A stretch of DNA of 64,000 bases from NCBI RefSeq assembly GCF_004362855.1, contig NZ_SNXW01000008.1, positions 1 to 64,000 on the forward strand, read 5' to 3'. How positions within the stretch are numbered: position 1 is the stretch's first letter; each line of letters opens with the position of its first letter. Source of the stretch: Aquabacterium commune (GTDB taxonomy: Bacteria > Pseudomonadota > Gammaproteobacteria > Burkholderiales > Burkholderiaceae_C). Made by a program: the position numbers and the translations under genes. Shown here one piece after another: positions 39,715 to 47,173 of the stretch. The notes beneath the pieces were generated by a model, which ran no database searches, was not told where the DNA came from, and saw nothing but the letters and a program-made list of their open reading frames with translations.

Positions 39715-40772
39715 GCGCGGCCAACGACCAGGCCTCGGGGCCTTCGGGCCCTCTGGCCAGCCTGCTGGCAGGCCTGCGCGTGATCGACCTCACGCGCAAC
39801 CTGCCGGGGCCTTTCAGCACGCGCATGCTGGCCGACCTGGGTGCCGAGGTCGTCAAGGTCGAGCCGCCCGAGGGCGACCCCGCGCGCCCGCTGGGCACGC
39901 TGTTCGAGGCGCTCAACCACGGCAAGGAGTGCCGCAAGATCGACTTCCGCAACGAAGCCGACCTCGCCACCCTGCGCGATTGGCTGGCCACCGCCGACGT
40001 GATGGTGGACAGCTTCCGCCCCGGCGTGCTGCAAGGCATGGGGCTGGACGCGGCCACCCTGCACGCGCTCAACCCGAAGCTGGTGATGGTGTCCATCACG
40101 GGGTACGGGCAAACGGGGGCCTGGGCGCACAAGGCGGGCCATGACCTGAACTTCATGGCGCTGTCGGGTGTGCTCGACCAGGTGCGCGCTCCCACGGGCG
40201 AGCTGGCCTTGTCCAACGTGCAATGGGGCGACTTGGCCGCGGGCAGCGCGATGGCCACCATCGCCATCCTGGCGGCGGTGATCGAGGCGCAACGCACCGC
40301 GCAAGGGCGGCACATCGATGTCAGCATGACGCATGGCTTGCACGCGCACCTGGTCATGCCCAAGGCCACGGCCTCGCTGCTGGCGCCCATCCTCGGGCAC
40401 CGGCCGCAGGCGGGCGAGGACATGCTCAACGGCGGCCTGCCTTGCTACAACCTGTACGCCACGGCCGATGGCCGCCACCTCGCGGTGGGCGCGCTGGAGT
40501 TCAAGTTCTGGAAGGCGGCCTGCGAGGTGTTCGGGCGGCCCGACTGGGTCAACCGCCACTGGCAGCGAGGCGCCTTGCCGGGCACGCCGGACTGCACGGC
40601 GCTCAAGGCCGAGGTCGCTGCGCTGGTGGTTTCACAGCCGCTGGCTTACTGGGCCCACCAGTTCGAGCCCTCGGACGCCTGCGTCACGCCGGTCTTGACG
40701 CTGGACGAAGCCCAGGCTCACCCGCTGTTCGCGGGGCGGGCGCAGGTGCAGGCCTGGACGTCGGTGGCCTGA
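39711..40772 (+). CDS. CaiB/BaiF family, alpha-methylacyl-CoA racemase-like
   Basis: The 353-residue class III CoA-transferase-fold protein starts at GTG 39711, overlapping the FadB/FadJ-like stop by 4 bp (GTGA), so the genes are coupled. The active-site block AGHDLNFMALSGVL matches the alpha-methylacyl-CoA racemase signature (AGHDINY-x-ALSGVL), and NVQWGDLAAGSAMA provides the second acid/base Asp. The YATADGRHLAVGALEFKFW segment is the AMACR form of the CoA-binding region. Racemases interconvert R- and S-2-methylacyl-CoA, needed for oxidising methyl-branched chains. CoA-transferase activity cannot be excluded, but the residues favour the racemase. Confidence 0.9.
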   Translation: MSAANDQASGPSGPLASLLAGLRVIDLTRNLPGPFSTRMLADLGAEVVKVEPPEGDPARPLGTLFEALNHGKECRKIDFRNEADLATLRDWLATADVMVDSFRPGVLQGMGLDAATLHALNPKLVMVSITGYGQTGAWAHKAGHDLNFMALSGVLDQVRAPTGELALSNVQWGDLAAGSAMATIAILAAVIEAQRTAQGRHIDVSMTHGLHAHLVMPKATASLLAPILGHRPQAGEDMLNGGLPCYNLYATADGRHLAVGALEFKFWKAACEVFGRPDWVNRHWQRGALPGTPDCTALKAEVAALVVSQPLAYWAHQFEPSDACVTPVLTLDEAQAHPLFAGRAQVQAWTSVA

Positions 40773-40783
40773 TCAGGCCTTGA

Positions 40784-41668
40784 TCAGGCTTGTGCGGTGG
40801 CGGTGGGGGCGGCCGGTGTGCTGCCCTCCATGCCTGCTTCGATCGATTTCAGCATCTGCTTGCGGAAGCGGTTGAGCTCCTGCACGCTGGCGAAGCTCTG
40901 GCCCATCAGCGAGCTGAGGTTGTGCAGGATGCGCTCCACGACCTTGTTTTCCCAGACGGCGTCGAACTGGATCTGCGTGTCCAGCCACTTTTCCAGCCAC
41001 TCGGGGTTGGGCAGGCGGGACTGTACCGTGTCGCGCGGGAACAGCGCTTCGTTGACGTGCAGGTTGGTCGGGTGCAGGGCCTGGGCCGTGCGACGGGCGC
41101 TGGCCATCAGCACGCCGACCTTGGCGAAGGCCGCGCGGGCCTCGTCGCCGAACTTGGTCATGGCGCGCTTCATGTAGCGCAGGTAGGCGCCGCCGTGACG
41201 GGCTTCGTCGCGGGCCAGGGTGTCGTAAATCGCTTTGATGACCGGCTCGGTGTGCCATTCGGCGGCACGGCGGTACCAGTGGTGCAGGCGGATCTCGCCG
41301 CAGAAGTGCAGCATCAGGGTTTCGAGCGCCGGGGCCGGGTCGAACTCGAAGCGCACTTCGTGCAGCTCTTCCTCGGTGGGCAGCAAGTCGGGGCGGAAGC
41401 GGCGCAGGTACTCCATCATCACCAGCGAGTGCTTCTGCTCTTCGAAGAACCACACGCTCATGAAGGCGGAGAAGTCGCTGTCGTCGCGGTTGTCGCGCAG
41501 GAACATCTCCGTGGCGGGCAGGGCGGCCCACTCGGTGATGGCGTTCATCTTGATGGTCTGCGCCTGCTCGTCGGTCAGCTGGCTGGCGTCGAACTGGTCC
41601 CAGGGGATGTCGGTGTCCATGTTCCAGCGGACGGATTCCATTTGCTTGAACAGTTCGGGATAGAGCAT
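40784..41668 (-). CDS. Ferritin-like diiron protein, acyl-ACP desaturase superfamily-like
   Basis: The 294-residue protein has the ferritin-like diiron ligand set: Glu46 or Glu54 (ITEWAALPATEMF), E77-x-x-H80 (FFEEQKHS), Glu125 (FCGEIRLHHWY) and E155-x-x-H158 (RDEARHGG). This pattern and length suit a soluble oxygen-activating enzyme such as a fatty-acyl desaturase or N-oxygenase, with no signal peptide or membrane helix. AGGAGAAGGTC precedes the ATG at 41668. It is downstream of the CarH-like gene on the same strand, but 130 bp away with an inverted repeat between, so it may have its own promoter. Substrate is not known; lipid genes across the CarH regulator suggest a lipid substrate. Confidence 0.8.
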   Translation of the reverse strand: MLYPELFKQMESVRWNMDTDIPWDQFDASQLTDEQAQTIKMNAITEWAALPATEMFLRDNRDDSDFSAFMSVWFFEEQKHSLVMMEYLRRFRPDLLPTEEELHEVRFEFDPAPALETLMLHFCGEIRLHHWYRRAAEWHTEPVIKAIYDTLARDEARHGGAYLRYMKRAMTKFGDEARAAFAKVGVLMASARRTAQALHPTNLHVNEALFPRDTVQSRLPNPEWLEKWLDTQIQFDAVWENKVVERILHNLSSLMGQSFASVQELNRFRKQMLKSIEAGMEGSTPAAPTATAQA

Positions 41669-41769
41669 GACCTTCTCCTGGTGTCAGCGGTCGCAGTGTG
41701 ACTGGCCGGGTCCATGCACCCCGGTCAGCGTGATCCATGCAGGCTATACGACTTTGATGACGTTTTGGG

Positions 41770-41785
41770 TGTCAAGTGTTTGACA
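41770..41785. promoter_or_regulatory. Inverted repeat TGTCAA-GTGT-TTGACA upstream of the ferritin-like gene
   Basis: This 16-bp perfect inverted repeat lies ~100 bp upstream of the diiron gene start (41668) and 14 bp beyond the end of the CarH-like gene. Its right arm on the minus strand is also a consensus TTGACA -35. No good -10 is at 17 bp; TATAGC lies at 21 bp. An operator or a cryptic promoter is suggested. Confidence 0.5.
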
Positions 41786-41798
41786 GTCCTGTGACGCC

Positions 41799-42800
41799 TC
41801 AGCCCGTCTGACGTGGGTGGTGCGTGCGCCAGGCGTTCACAGCCGCGCGCAGGGTGTCCATGTCGCCCAGGGCCAGCACGCCAGGCGGGGGGCGCCGCAG
41901 CAGCAGTGGGTGGCGCCCGCCGACCCACAGTGCGATGCGCGGGGGCAGCTTGGCGCGGAACTCCTGCAGGGTGTCTTGCACGAGGATGGCCGGGGCCGAG
42001 GCAGAAAAACTCAGGGCGACGACATCGACATGGTGGTTGGCCGCCGCGTGGACGAGGTCCCACAGCGGGGTTTGCGGCCCCAGGTTGATGGGTTGGGCCT
42101 CCAGCAAGGACAACCAGGCTTCGACCATCAACAGCCCCATGGCGTGAGGCTCGCCAGGGAAGGTGCTCAGCAGCACCCGTGGCGCTTGCTCGGGCAGGGC
42201 TGGCGGCAGGGCGTGGATGGCGCTGTGCAGGGTTTGCTGCAGGCAGTGGCTGACCCAGTGCTCCTGCGGCACCTGGAAGCGGCCGCGCAGCCAGCCCTCG
42301 CCCATGGCCTGCAGCAAGGGGGCGACCACGTCCGAGGTGAAGTGGGCCAGGCCGAGGTGGACCGAGGCCTGGGCCAGGATGCGCTTGAGGCCGGCGACGT
42401 CGTGGGCATCGACGCGGTTCAAAGCTTCTGCGACCCAGGGTGTGTCGGCGGACTGGGTCGGATCGGCCGGTGTGGGCGGCAGGAAGGTGGCGGCCGACGG
42501 CGGGGGCGCCTGGGCGCCCGGAGGGTGGAGGGGCACCAGCGCATCGGCGCTGTGCTCGGCCAGGGTTTGCAGGTCGGCCACGGGCAGGGCGACGACCCGC
42601 CCCGGGCGGTGGCCGACGTCGAGCAGGCGCTTGATCAGGCGCAGCCTCTCCAGCTGGTCGAGCGGGTAGCAGCGCTCGCCTTGCGCATCGCGCACGGGGT
42701 TCGGGAATCCATAACGCTTTTCCCAGACGCGCAGGGTGTCTTTGCTCAGGCCCGTGTCACGCTCGACGGCAGCGATCGACATCATCAGGGTGCGTGGCAT
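41799..42800 (-). CDS. MerR-family B12-binding photoreceptor-type regulator (CarH/LitR-like)
   Basis: The 333-residue protein has an N-terminal MerR HTH (MSIAAVERDTGLSKDTLRVW, then EKRYGFPNPVRDAQGERCYP, ~7-75), a linker rich in Pro/Ala (~90-120), a four-helix bundle and a C-terminal Rossmann-like cobalamin domain. It has W170-x9-E180-H181, the Wx9EH motif by which CarH-type receptors hold adenosylcobalamin, and E217-P-H219-A-M-G222, the ExHxxG lower-ligand motif. CarH/LitR represses DNA in the dark and is released when light breaks the Co-C bond. The residue after Trp170 is Leu, not the His that ligands cobalt in the T. thermophilus photoproduct. It is divergent from a six-gene stress/lipid operon, its probable target. 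Confidence 0.9.
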   Translation of the reverse strand: MPRTLMMSIAAVERDTGLSKDTLRVWEKRYGFPNPVRDAQGERCYPLDQLERLRLIKRLLDVGHRPGRVVALPVADLQTLAEHSADALVPLHPPGAQAPPPSAATFLPPTPADPTQSADTPWVAEALNRVDAHDVAGLKRILAQASVHLGLAHFTSDVVAPLLQAMGEGWLRGRFQVPQEHWVSHCLQQTLHSAIHALPPALPEQAPRVLLSTFPGEPHAMGLLMVEAWLSLLEAQPINLGPQTPLWDLVHAAANHHVDVVALSFSASAPAILVQDTLQEFRAKLPPRIALWVGGRHPLLLRRPPPGVLALGDMDTLRAAVNAWRTHHPRQTG

Positions 42801-42943
42801 GTCGTTCCTGTCGGTGGCGGGTGTGATGGGGGGCATCCAGCGGCGCCCGGTCTGCGTAAGGTGGGTGTGAGCACGGCAAGGGTTTCGGTGGACAGGCGGG
42901 GCGTGCACATCGCGCAGATGTCGCTGTGTCGGGTTTGAATCTG

Positions 42944-43022
42944 TTTTGACCTGGACAAAAACTTGTTCATGGCGTGTTCACTGGCTAATATAGGCCAGCA
43001 ATTTTGGTTTGACCAAGACAAA
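42944..43022 (+). promoter_or_regulatory. Promoter flanked by two TTGACCNNGACAA boxes, between carH-like gene and the GPx operon
   Basis: Box 1 is TTTTGACCTGGACAAAA (42944-42960), box 2 is TTTGACCAAGACAAA (43008-43022). Both contain TTGACC-NN-GACAA, and each is a near-palindrome (TTTG...CAAA). Their centres are 63 bp apart, about six helical turns. Between them is a promoter pair TTGTTC (42963-42968) and TAATAT (42986-42991) with a 17-bp spacer. Two boxes in phase around a promoter is a plausible arrangement for loop-type repression by the divergent CarH-like regulator. Binding is inferred. Confidence 0.7.
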
Positions 43023-43032
43023 CGAGGCAATC

Positions 43033-43644
43033 ATGACGACAAAGCGTGTTCAATTTCTGACATGGGTCCTGGTCGTGAGCGGCATGGGAACTTCTGCCAT
43101 GGTGCACGCTGCCGCAGGTGATGCCACACCCGCAGCCACCGCCGCCACCCCTGCAGCAGCGGCTTGCCCGGCCCTGCTCAACAAGACTTTCCCTCGGCTG
43201 CAAGACGAGAAGCCGCAGTCGCTGTGCCAGTACAGCGGCAAGGTGCTGTTGGTGGTCAACACCGCCAGCTACTGTGGTTTCACCGGCCAGTACAAGGGCC
43301 TGGAGGCGCTGCACGCCAAGTACAAGGACCGCGGTCTGGTGGTGCTGGGCTTCCCCTCGGGCGATTTTGGTGAGCAGGAAAAGGCCAGCAACAAGGAAAT
43401 CGCCGAGTTTTGCGCCAACACCTACAGCGTGAAGTTCCCGATGTTCGCCAAGAGCCACGTGGCCGGCGCCGAGGCCAACCCCCTGTTCGCCGAGCTGACC
43501 AAGGCCTCGGGCACGCGGCCGAAGTGGAACTTCTACAAGTACCTCGTGGCGCGCGATGGCCGTGTCATCGACGCCTACAGCAGCGTGACCACGCCCGACG
43601 ACCGCGACCTGGTGCGCGACGTCGAGAAGGCCCTGGCGCAGTGA
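43033..43644 (+). CDS. Exported glutathione peroxidase family protein
   Basis: The 203-residue product has a signal peptide (MTTKRVQFLTWVLVVSGMGTSAMVHA) followed by an Ala/Pro-rich linker (~27-45), so the enzyme should act in the periplasm. Peroxidatic Cys81 is in VVNTASYCGFTGQYKG; KWNFYKYLVARDG keeps the catalytic Trp and Asn. The catalytic Gln of the usual FPCNQF motif is replaced by Asp111 (FPSGDFGEQE), and the resolving Cys of that loop is missing. It is the first gene of the operon facing the CarH-like regulator, with GAGG 5 bp before ATG 43033. Role: removal of lipid or hydrogen peroxide, perhaps after light stress; the reductant may be thioredoxin-like or other, not glutathione. Confidence 0.9.
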   Translation: MTTKRVQFLTWVLVVSGMGTSAMVHAAAGDATPAATAATPAAAACPALLNKTFPRLQDEKPQSLCQYSGKVLLVVNTASYCGFTGQYKGLEALHAKYKDRGLVVLGFPSGDFGEQEKASNKEIAEFCANTYSVKFPMFAKSHVAGAEANPLFAELTKASGTRPKWNFYKYLVARDGRVIDAYSSVTTPDDRDLVRDVEKALAQ

Positions 43645-43687
43645 GCCCCGCCCCTCGGCCCCATCTGAAACGGAACCGGAGCACGCC

Positions 43688-45058
43688 ATGAAGCGCATTG
43701 CCGTCATCGGCGCCGGCATCAGCGGCCTGGGCGCCGCCCACCACCTGAGCATCGCGCCGGGGCAGCGCCGCGTCACGCTGTTCGAGGCGGGACGCCACTT
43801 CGGCGGCCATGCCAACACCTTCGATGTGACCTTGCGCAACGACGCCGGGCGCGAGGTCACGCACGGTGTGGACACGGGCTTCCTGGTGTTCAACGAGCGC
43901 ACCTACCCGAACCTGATCGGCCTGTTCGCCGAGCTGGGCGTGCCCACGGCCGCGTCGGACATGTCGTTCTCGGTGCAGATCCCGCCCGGTGCCAGTGGCC
44001 TGGGTGGCTTGCGCCCCGGTCTGGAGTGGTGCGGCTCATCGCTGAACACGGTGTTCGCGCAACGCGGCAACCTGCTCTCGCCCGCCTTCTGGCGCATGCT
44101 GGGCGACCTCATGCGCTTCAACCGCCTGACCACGGCCATGGCCTTGCGCGGTAGCGAGGCCGAGCTGCGCCAGCCCATCGGCGATTTCCTGCGTGCCCAA
44201 GGCTTCAGCCCGGCGTTCCAGGAAGGCTATTTGCTGCCCATGGTGGCGTGCATCTGGTCCTGCCCGGTGCAGCAGATGATGCGTTTCCCGATGGCCACAC
44301 TCATCCGCTTCTGCCACAACCACGGGCTGCTGCAGGTGGCCAACCGGCCGCAGTGGTTCACGGTGGCCGGGGGCTCGCGGGAGTACGTGCGCCGCATCGT
44401 CGAGCGCCTGGCGGATGCGCGCCTGGCCTGCCCGGTGCAAAGCGTGGTGCCCCTGGGCGAGGGCGGCGAGGCCGGTGTGATGGTGCACAGCGCCCGCGGT
44501 GCCGAGCGCTTCGACGAAGTCGTGCTGGCCTGCCACCCCGACCAGGCCTTGCGCCTGCTGGGGGCTGCCGCCAGCGAGGCCGAGCGCGGTGTGCTGGGCG
44601 CCATCCGCTACCACCCCAACCGCGCCGTGCTGCACACCGACACCGCCCTGCTGCCCCGCCGCGAGAAGGCCTGGGCCGCCTGGAACTACGAGCGTGCGCC
44701 CGACCTGGCCGGGGAGGCGCGGGCCGTGTGCCTGCACTACCTCATCAACCGATTGCAGCCACTGCCGTGGTCGCAGCCGGTGGTGGTGTCGCTCAACCCC
44801 TTGCGCGAACCGGCGCCCGAGACTGTGCTGGCCGAGTTCGATTACGACCACCCGGTGTTTGACCAGGCCGCCATCGAAGCGCAGGAACGCTTGCCCTCGC
44901 TGCAGGGCCGGCGCCACCTGTGGTTTGCCGGCGCCTGGGCGGGTTATGGCTTCCACGAAGACGGTCTCAAGTCGGGCCTGGCCGCCGCCAAAGGCTTGCT
45001 GGCACGGGCCGAGGGCATGGACCCGATGGCCGTGCCGGGCCAGGGCTTGGCCGCATGA
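43688..45058 (+). CDS. FAD/NAD(P)-dependent amine oxidase-type oxidoreductase (COG2907)
   Basis: The 456-residue flavoprotein opens with KRIAVIGAGISGLGAAHHLS (dinucleotide-binding), then ETGHFGGHA-like AGRHFGGHANTF and DTGFLVFNERTYPN. The C-terminal block WFAGAWAGYGFHEDGLKSGL is a signature of the COG2907 family found beside DUF1365 and cyclopropane synthase genes in many proteobacteria. Proteins of this cluster occur in ChrR/LitR-controlled, singlet-oxygen and lipid-modification loci. Substrate is unknown; a fatty-acyl or quinone-like molecule is plausible. It starts 43 bp after GPx and overlaps DUF1365 by 4 bp. Confidence 0.9.
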   Translation: MKRIAVIGAGISGLGAAHHLSIAPGQRRVTLFEAGRHFGGHANTFDVTLRNDAGREVTHGVDTGFLVFNERTYPNLIGLFAELGVPTAASDMSFSVQIPPGASGLGGLRPGLEWCGSSLNTVFAQRGNLLSPAFWRMLGDLMRFNRLTTAMALRGSEAELRQPIGDFLRAQGFSPAFQEGYLLPMVACIWSCPVQQMMRFPMATLIRFCHNHGLLQVANRPQWFTVAGGSREYVRRIVERLADARLACPVQSVVPLGEGGEAGVMVHSARGAERFDEVVLACHPDQALRLLGAAASEAERGVLGAIRYHPNRAVLHTDTALLPRREKAWAAWNYERAPDLAGEARAVCLHYLINRLQPLPWSQPVVVSLNPLREPAPETVLAEFDYDHPVFDQAAIEAQERLPSLQGRRHLWFAGAWAGYGFHEDGLKSGLAAAKGLLARAEGMDPMAVPGQGLAA

Positions 45059-45879
45059 GCGAGGCCCCGGGCCCAGCCAGTCCACCGGTCGCGCAGATCG
45101 GTTTTGGACAGGTGCGCCACACCCGGCTCAAGCCGGCGCACCACGCCTTTGCCTACCCCAACTGCTTCTGGTTGCTGCCCCTGCGCGCGCTGGGCCGTCA
45201 GCCGCTGGCCGCGGTGCGCCGCAACGCGCGCGGCTGGCTGAGCTTCCACGACGCTGACCATGGCGATGGCCGTGGCGACGCGCTGGCCTGGTTGGACGGC
45301 TTGTTGCGCGATGCCGGCGTGTGGCGCACCGACCTGGCCGAGGGCGAGGTCTGGCTGCAGACCTACCCGCGCGTTCTGGGCCACAGCTTCAAGCCCGTGA
45401 GCTTCTGGTACGTGCACCGGGCCGATGGCCAACTGCACGCGGTGGTGGCCGAGGTCAACAACACCTTCGGCGAGCGCCACTGTTATGTGCTGGGCGGCGG
45501 GGACGAGGGCCTGGCCTGGGGGCAGGAGGTCTGCGCCGACAAGGTCTTCCACGTCTCGCCTTTTTGCCATGTGGAAGGGCGCTACCGCTTCCGCTTCATG
45601 CGCGCGGCGACGCCGCAGGGCGAACGCCTCATCGCCCGGGTGGACCACGACGATGCGCAAGGGCCCCTCATCCAAACCGCGCTCAGCGGCGTATTGCATC
45701 CCATGGACGCTGCATCGCTGCGCCGCGCCAAGCTGGGCTGGCCCCTGCTGACGCTGGGTGTGGTGGCGCGCATCCACTGGCAGGCGCTGCGCTTGTGGGT
45801 CAAGCGCGTGCCGTTTTTCAGCAAACCCGAGCCCCCGGCTCGCTCCGTCACCGGCCCGCACGGGCCCGCCACACCATGA
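45055..45879 (+). CDS. DUF1365 family protein
   Basis: The 274-residue protein shows the DUF1365 pattern: GQVRHTRLKPAHHAFAYP near the start, then RVLGHSFKPVSFWYVHRADG, VVAEVNNTFGERHCYVL, KVFHVSPFCHVEGRYRFRF and a hydrophobic C-terminus (LLTLGVVARIHWQALRLW) likely membrane-facing. It has no known reaction but nearly always accompanies the flavoprotein and methyltransferase encoded on either side. ATGA overlaps at both its start (with the flavoprotein stop) and its end (with the methyltransferase start) show tight translational coupling. Confidence 0.93.
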   Translation: MSEAPGPASPPVAQIGFGQVRHTRLKPAHHAFAYPNCFWLLPLRALGRQPLAAVRRNARGWLSFHDADHGDGRGDALAWLDGLLRDAGVWRTDLAEGEVWLQTYPRVLGHSFKPVSFWYVHRADGQLHAVVAEVNNTFGERHCYVLGGGDEGLAWGQEVCADKVFHVSPFCHVEGRYRFRFMRAATPQGERLIARVDHDDAQGPLIQTALSGVLHPMDAASLRRAKLGWPLLTLGVVARIHWQALRLWVKRVPFFSKPEPPARSVTGPHGPATP

Positions 45880-47168
45880 ACCGCATGACCTCCGCTTCGT
45901 CGCTGTCCTCGGATGAGCACCCGGCTCTGCACCAGGCCCTGCCCCAGGACGCGCCTGCCGCTGCCCGCGTGGTGCTCAAGTTGCTGCAGCGCTTGCAGGT
46001 GGGGTCGCTCGACGTGCAGTTCCCGCATGGCGGCACGGCGCACTTCGGTCAGGCCGTGGCCGTGGACGTGCCGGCACCGCGTGCGGTGCTGCGCCTGCAC
46101 CACTGGGACATGTGCGCGGCGGTGCTGAAGTCGGGCGACATCGGTTTCGCCGAGGCCTACATCGCCGGTCACTGGTCCACGCCAGACCTGACCGCGCTGC
46201 TCAAGCTGTTCATCGCCAACCGCAACATCATCGAAGAGGCCATCTACGGCCACTGGTGGGGCCGCCTGGCCTACCGCATCCGCCACCTGCTCAACCGCAA
46301 CTCCAAGGCCAACAGCCGCAAGAACATCCAGGCCCACTATGACCTGGGCAATGACTTCTACCGCCTCTGGCTGGACCGCACCATGAGCTACTCCAGCGCC
46401 TGGTTCGAGGGCGACCTGGGCAAGCCGATGGTCGAGGCCCAGCGCGCCAAGGTCAAGCGCGCCTTGAACGAAGCGGGCGTGGCGGCCGATGGCACCGCGC
46501 GCCGCGTGCTGGAGATCGGTTGCGGCTGGGGCGGCCTGGCCGAGATCGCCGCGGCCGAGCACGGCGCCCACGTCACGGGCGTGACGCTCTCCACCGAGCA
46601 GCTGGCCTGGGCGCAAAAGCGCATGGCCGACGCCGGCCTGGCCGAGCGCGCCGACCTGCGCTTGCAGGACTACCGCGACATCGCCGATGCGCCCTTCGAT
46701 GCCATCGTTTCCATCGAGATGTTCGAGGCCGTGGGCCGCGAGTACTGGGCCAGCTACTTCGCCACGCTCAACCGGTGTCTGAAGGATGGCGGCCAGGCCT
46801 GCATCCAGACCATCACCATCGACGACGCGCTGTTCGAGCGCTACGTGAAGTCCACCGATTTCATCCAGCAGTACATCTTCCCCGGCGGCCTGCTGCCCTG
46901 CGACCGCGCCTTCCGCGAAGAGGCCCGCAAGGCCGGCCTGGAAGTCACCAACGCCCTGGCCTTCGGCCCCGATTACGCCGAAACCCTGCGCCGTTGGCGC
47001 GCCGATTTCCACGCCCGCATCCAGCAGGTGCAGGGCCTGGGCTTTGACGAGCGCTTCCAGCGCATCTGGGAGTTCTACCTCGGCTATTGCGAGGCCGCCT
47101 TCGACATGGGCAACACCAACGTCGTGCAGTACACCCTGCGCAAACCTGCCGCTGGCAGCTTGGTCTGA
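45876..47168 (+). CDS. Cyclopropane-fatty-acyl-phospholipid synthase-like SAM methyltransferase
   Basis: The 430-residue enzyme has an N-terminal lipid/substrate domain (SGDIGFAEAYIAGHWSTPDLT), a QAHYDLGNDFYRLWLDRTMSYS block, the SAM site VLEIGCGWGGLAEIAA (~210) and EMFEAVGREYWASYF. CFA-type enzymes transfer methylene or methyl to unsaturated acyl chains of membrane lipids using SAM. In the ChrR-type clusters related methyltransferases act in methylated or furan fatty acid formation, so the product might not be a cyclopropane. It overlaps DUF1365 by 4 bp and precedes an MFS gene by 5 bp. Confidence 0.92.
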   Translation: MNRMTSASSLSSDEHPALHQALPQDAPAAARVVLKLLQRLQVGSLDVQFPHGGTAHFGQAVAVDVPAPRAVLRLHHWDMCAAVLKSGDIGFAEAYIAGHWSTPDLTALLKLFIANRNIIEEAIYGHWWGRLAYRIRHLLNRNSKANSRKNIQAHYDLGNDFYRLWLDRTMSYSSAWFEGDLGKPMVEAQRAKVKRALNEAGVAADGTARRVLEIGCGWGGLAEIAAAEHGAHVTGVTLSTEQLAWAQKRMADAGLAERADLRLQDYRDIADAPFDAIVSIEMFEAVGREYWASYFATLNRCLKDGGQACIQTITIDDALFERYVKSTDFIQQYIFPGGLLPCDRAFREEARKAGLEVTNALAFGPDYAETLRRWRADFHARIQQVQGLGFDERFQRIWEFYLGYCEAAFDMGNTNVVQYTLRKPAAGSLV

Positions 47169-47173
47169 CGCGG

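Noticed and set aside
41701..41798. TTGACA on the minus strand as a firm promoter for the diiron gene
   Set aside because: The -35 is good but no acceptable -10 lies 16-18 bp away; kept only as an inverted repeat.
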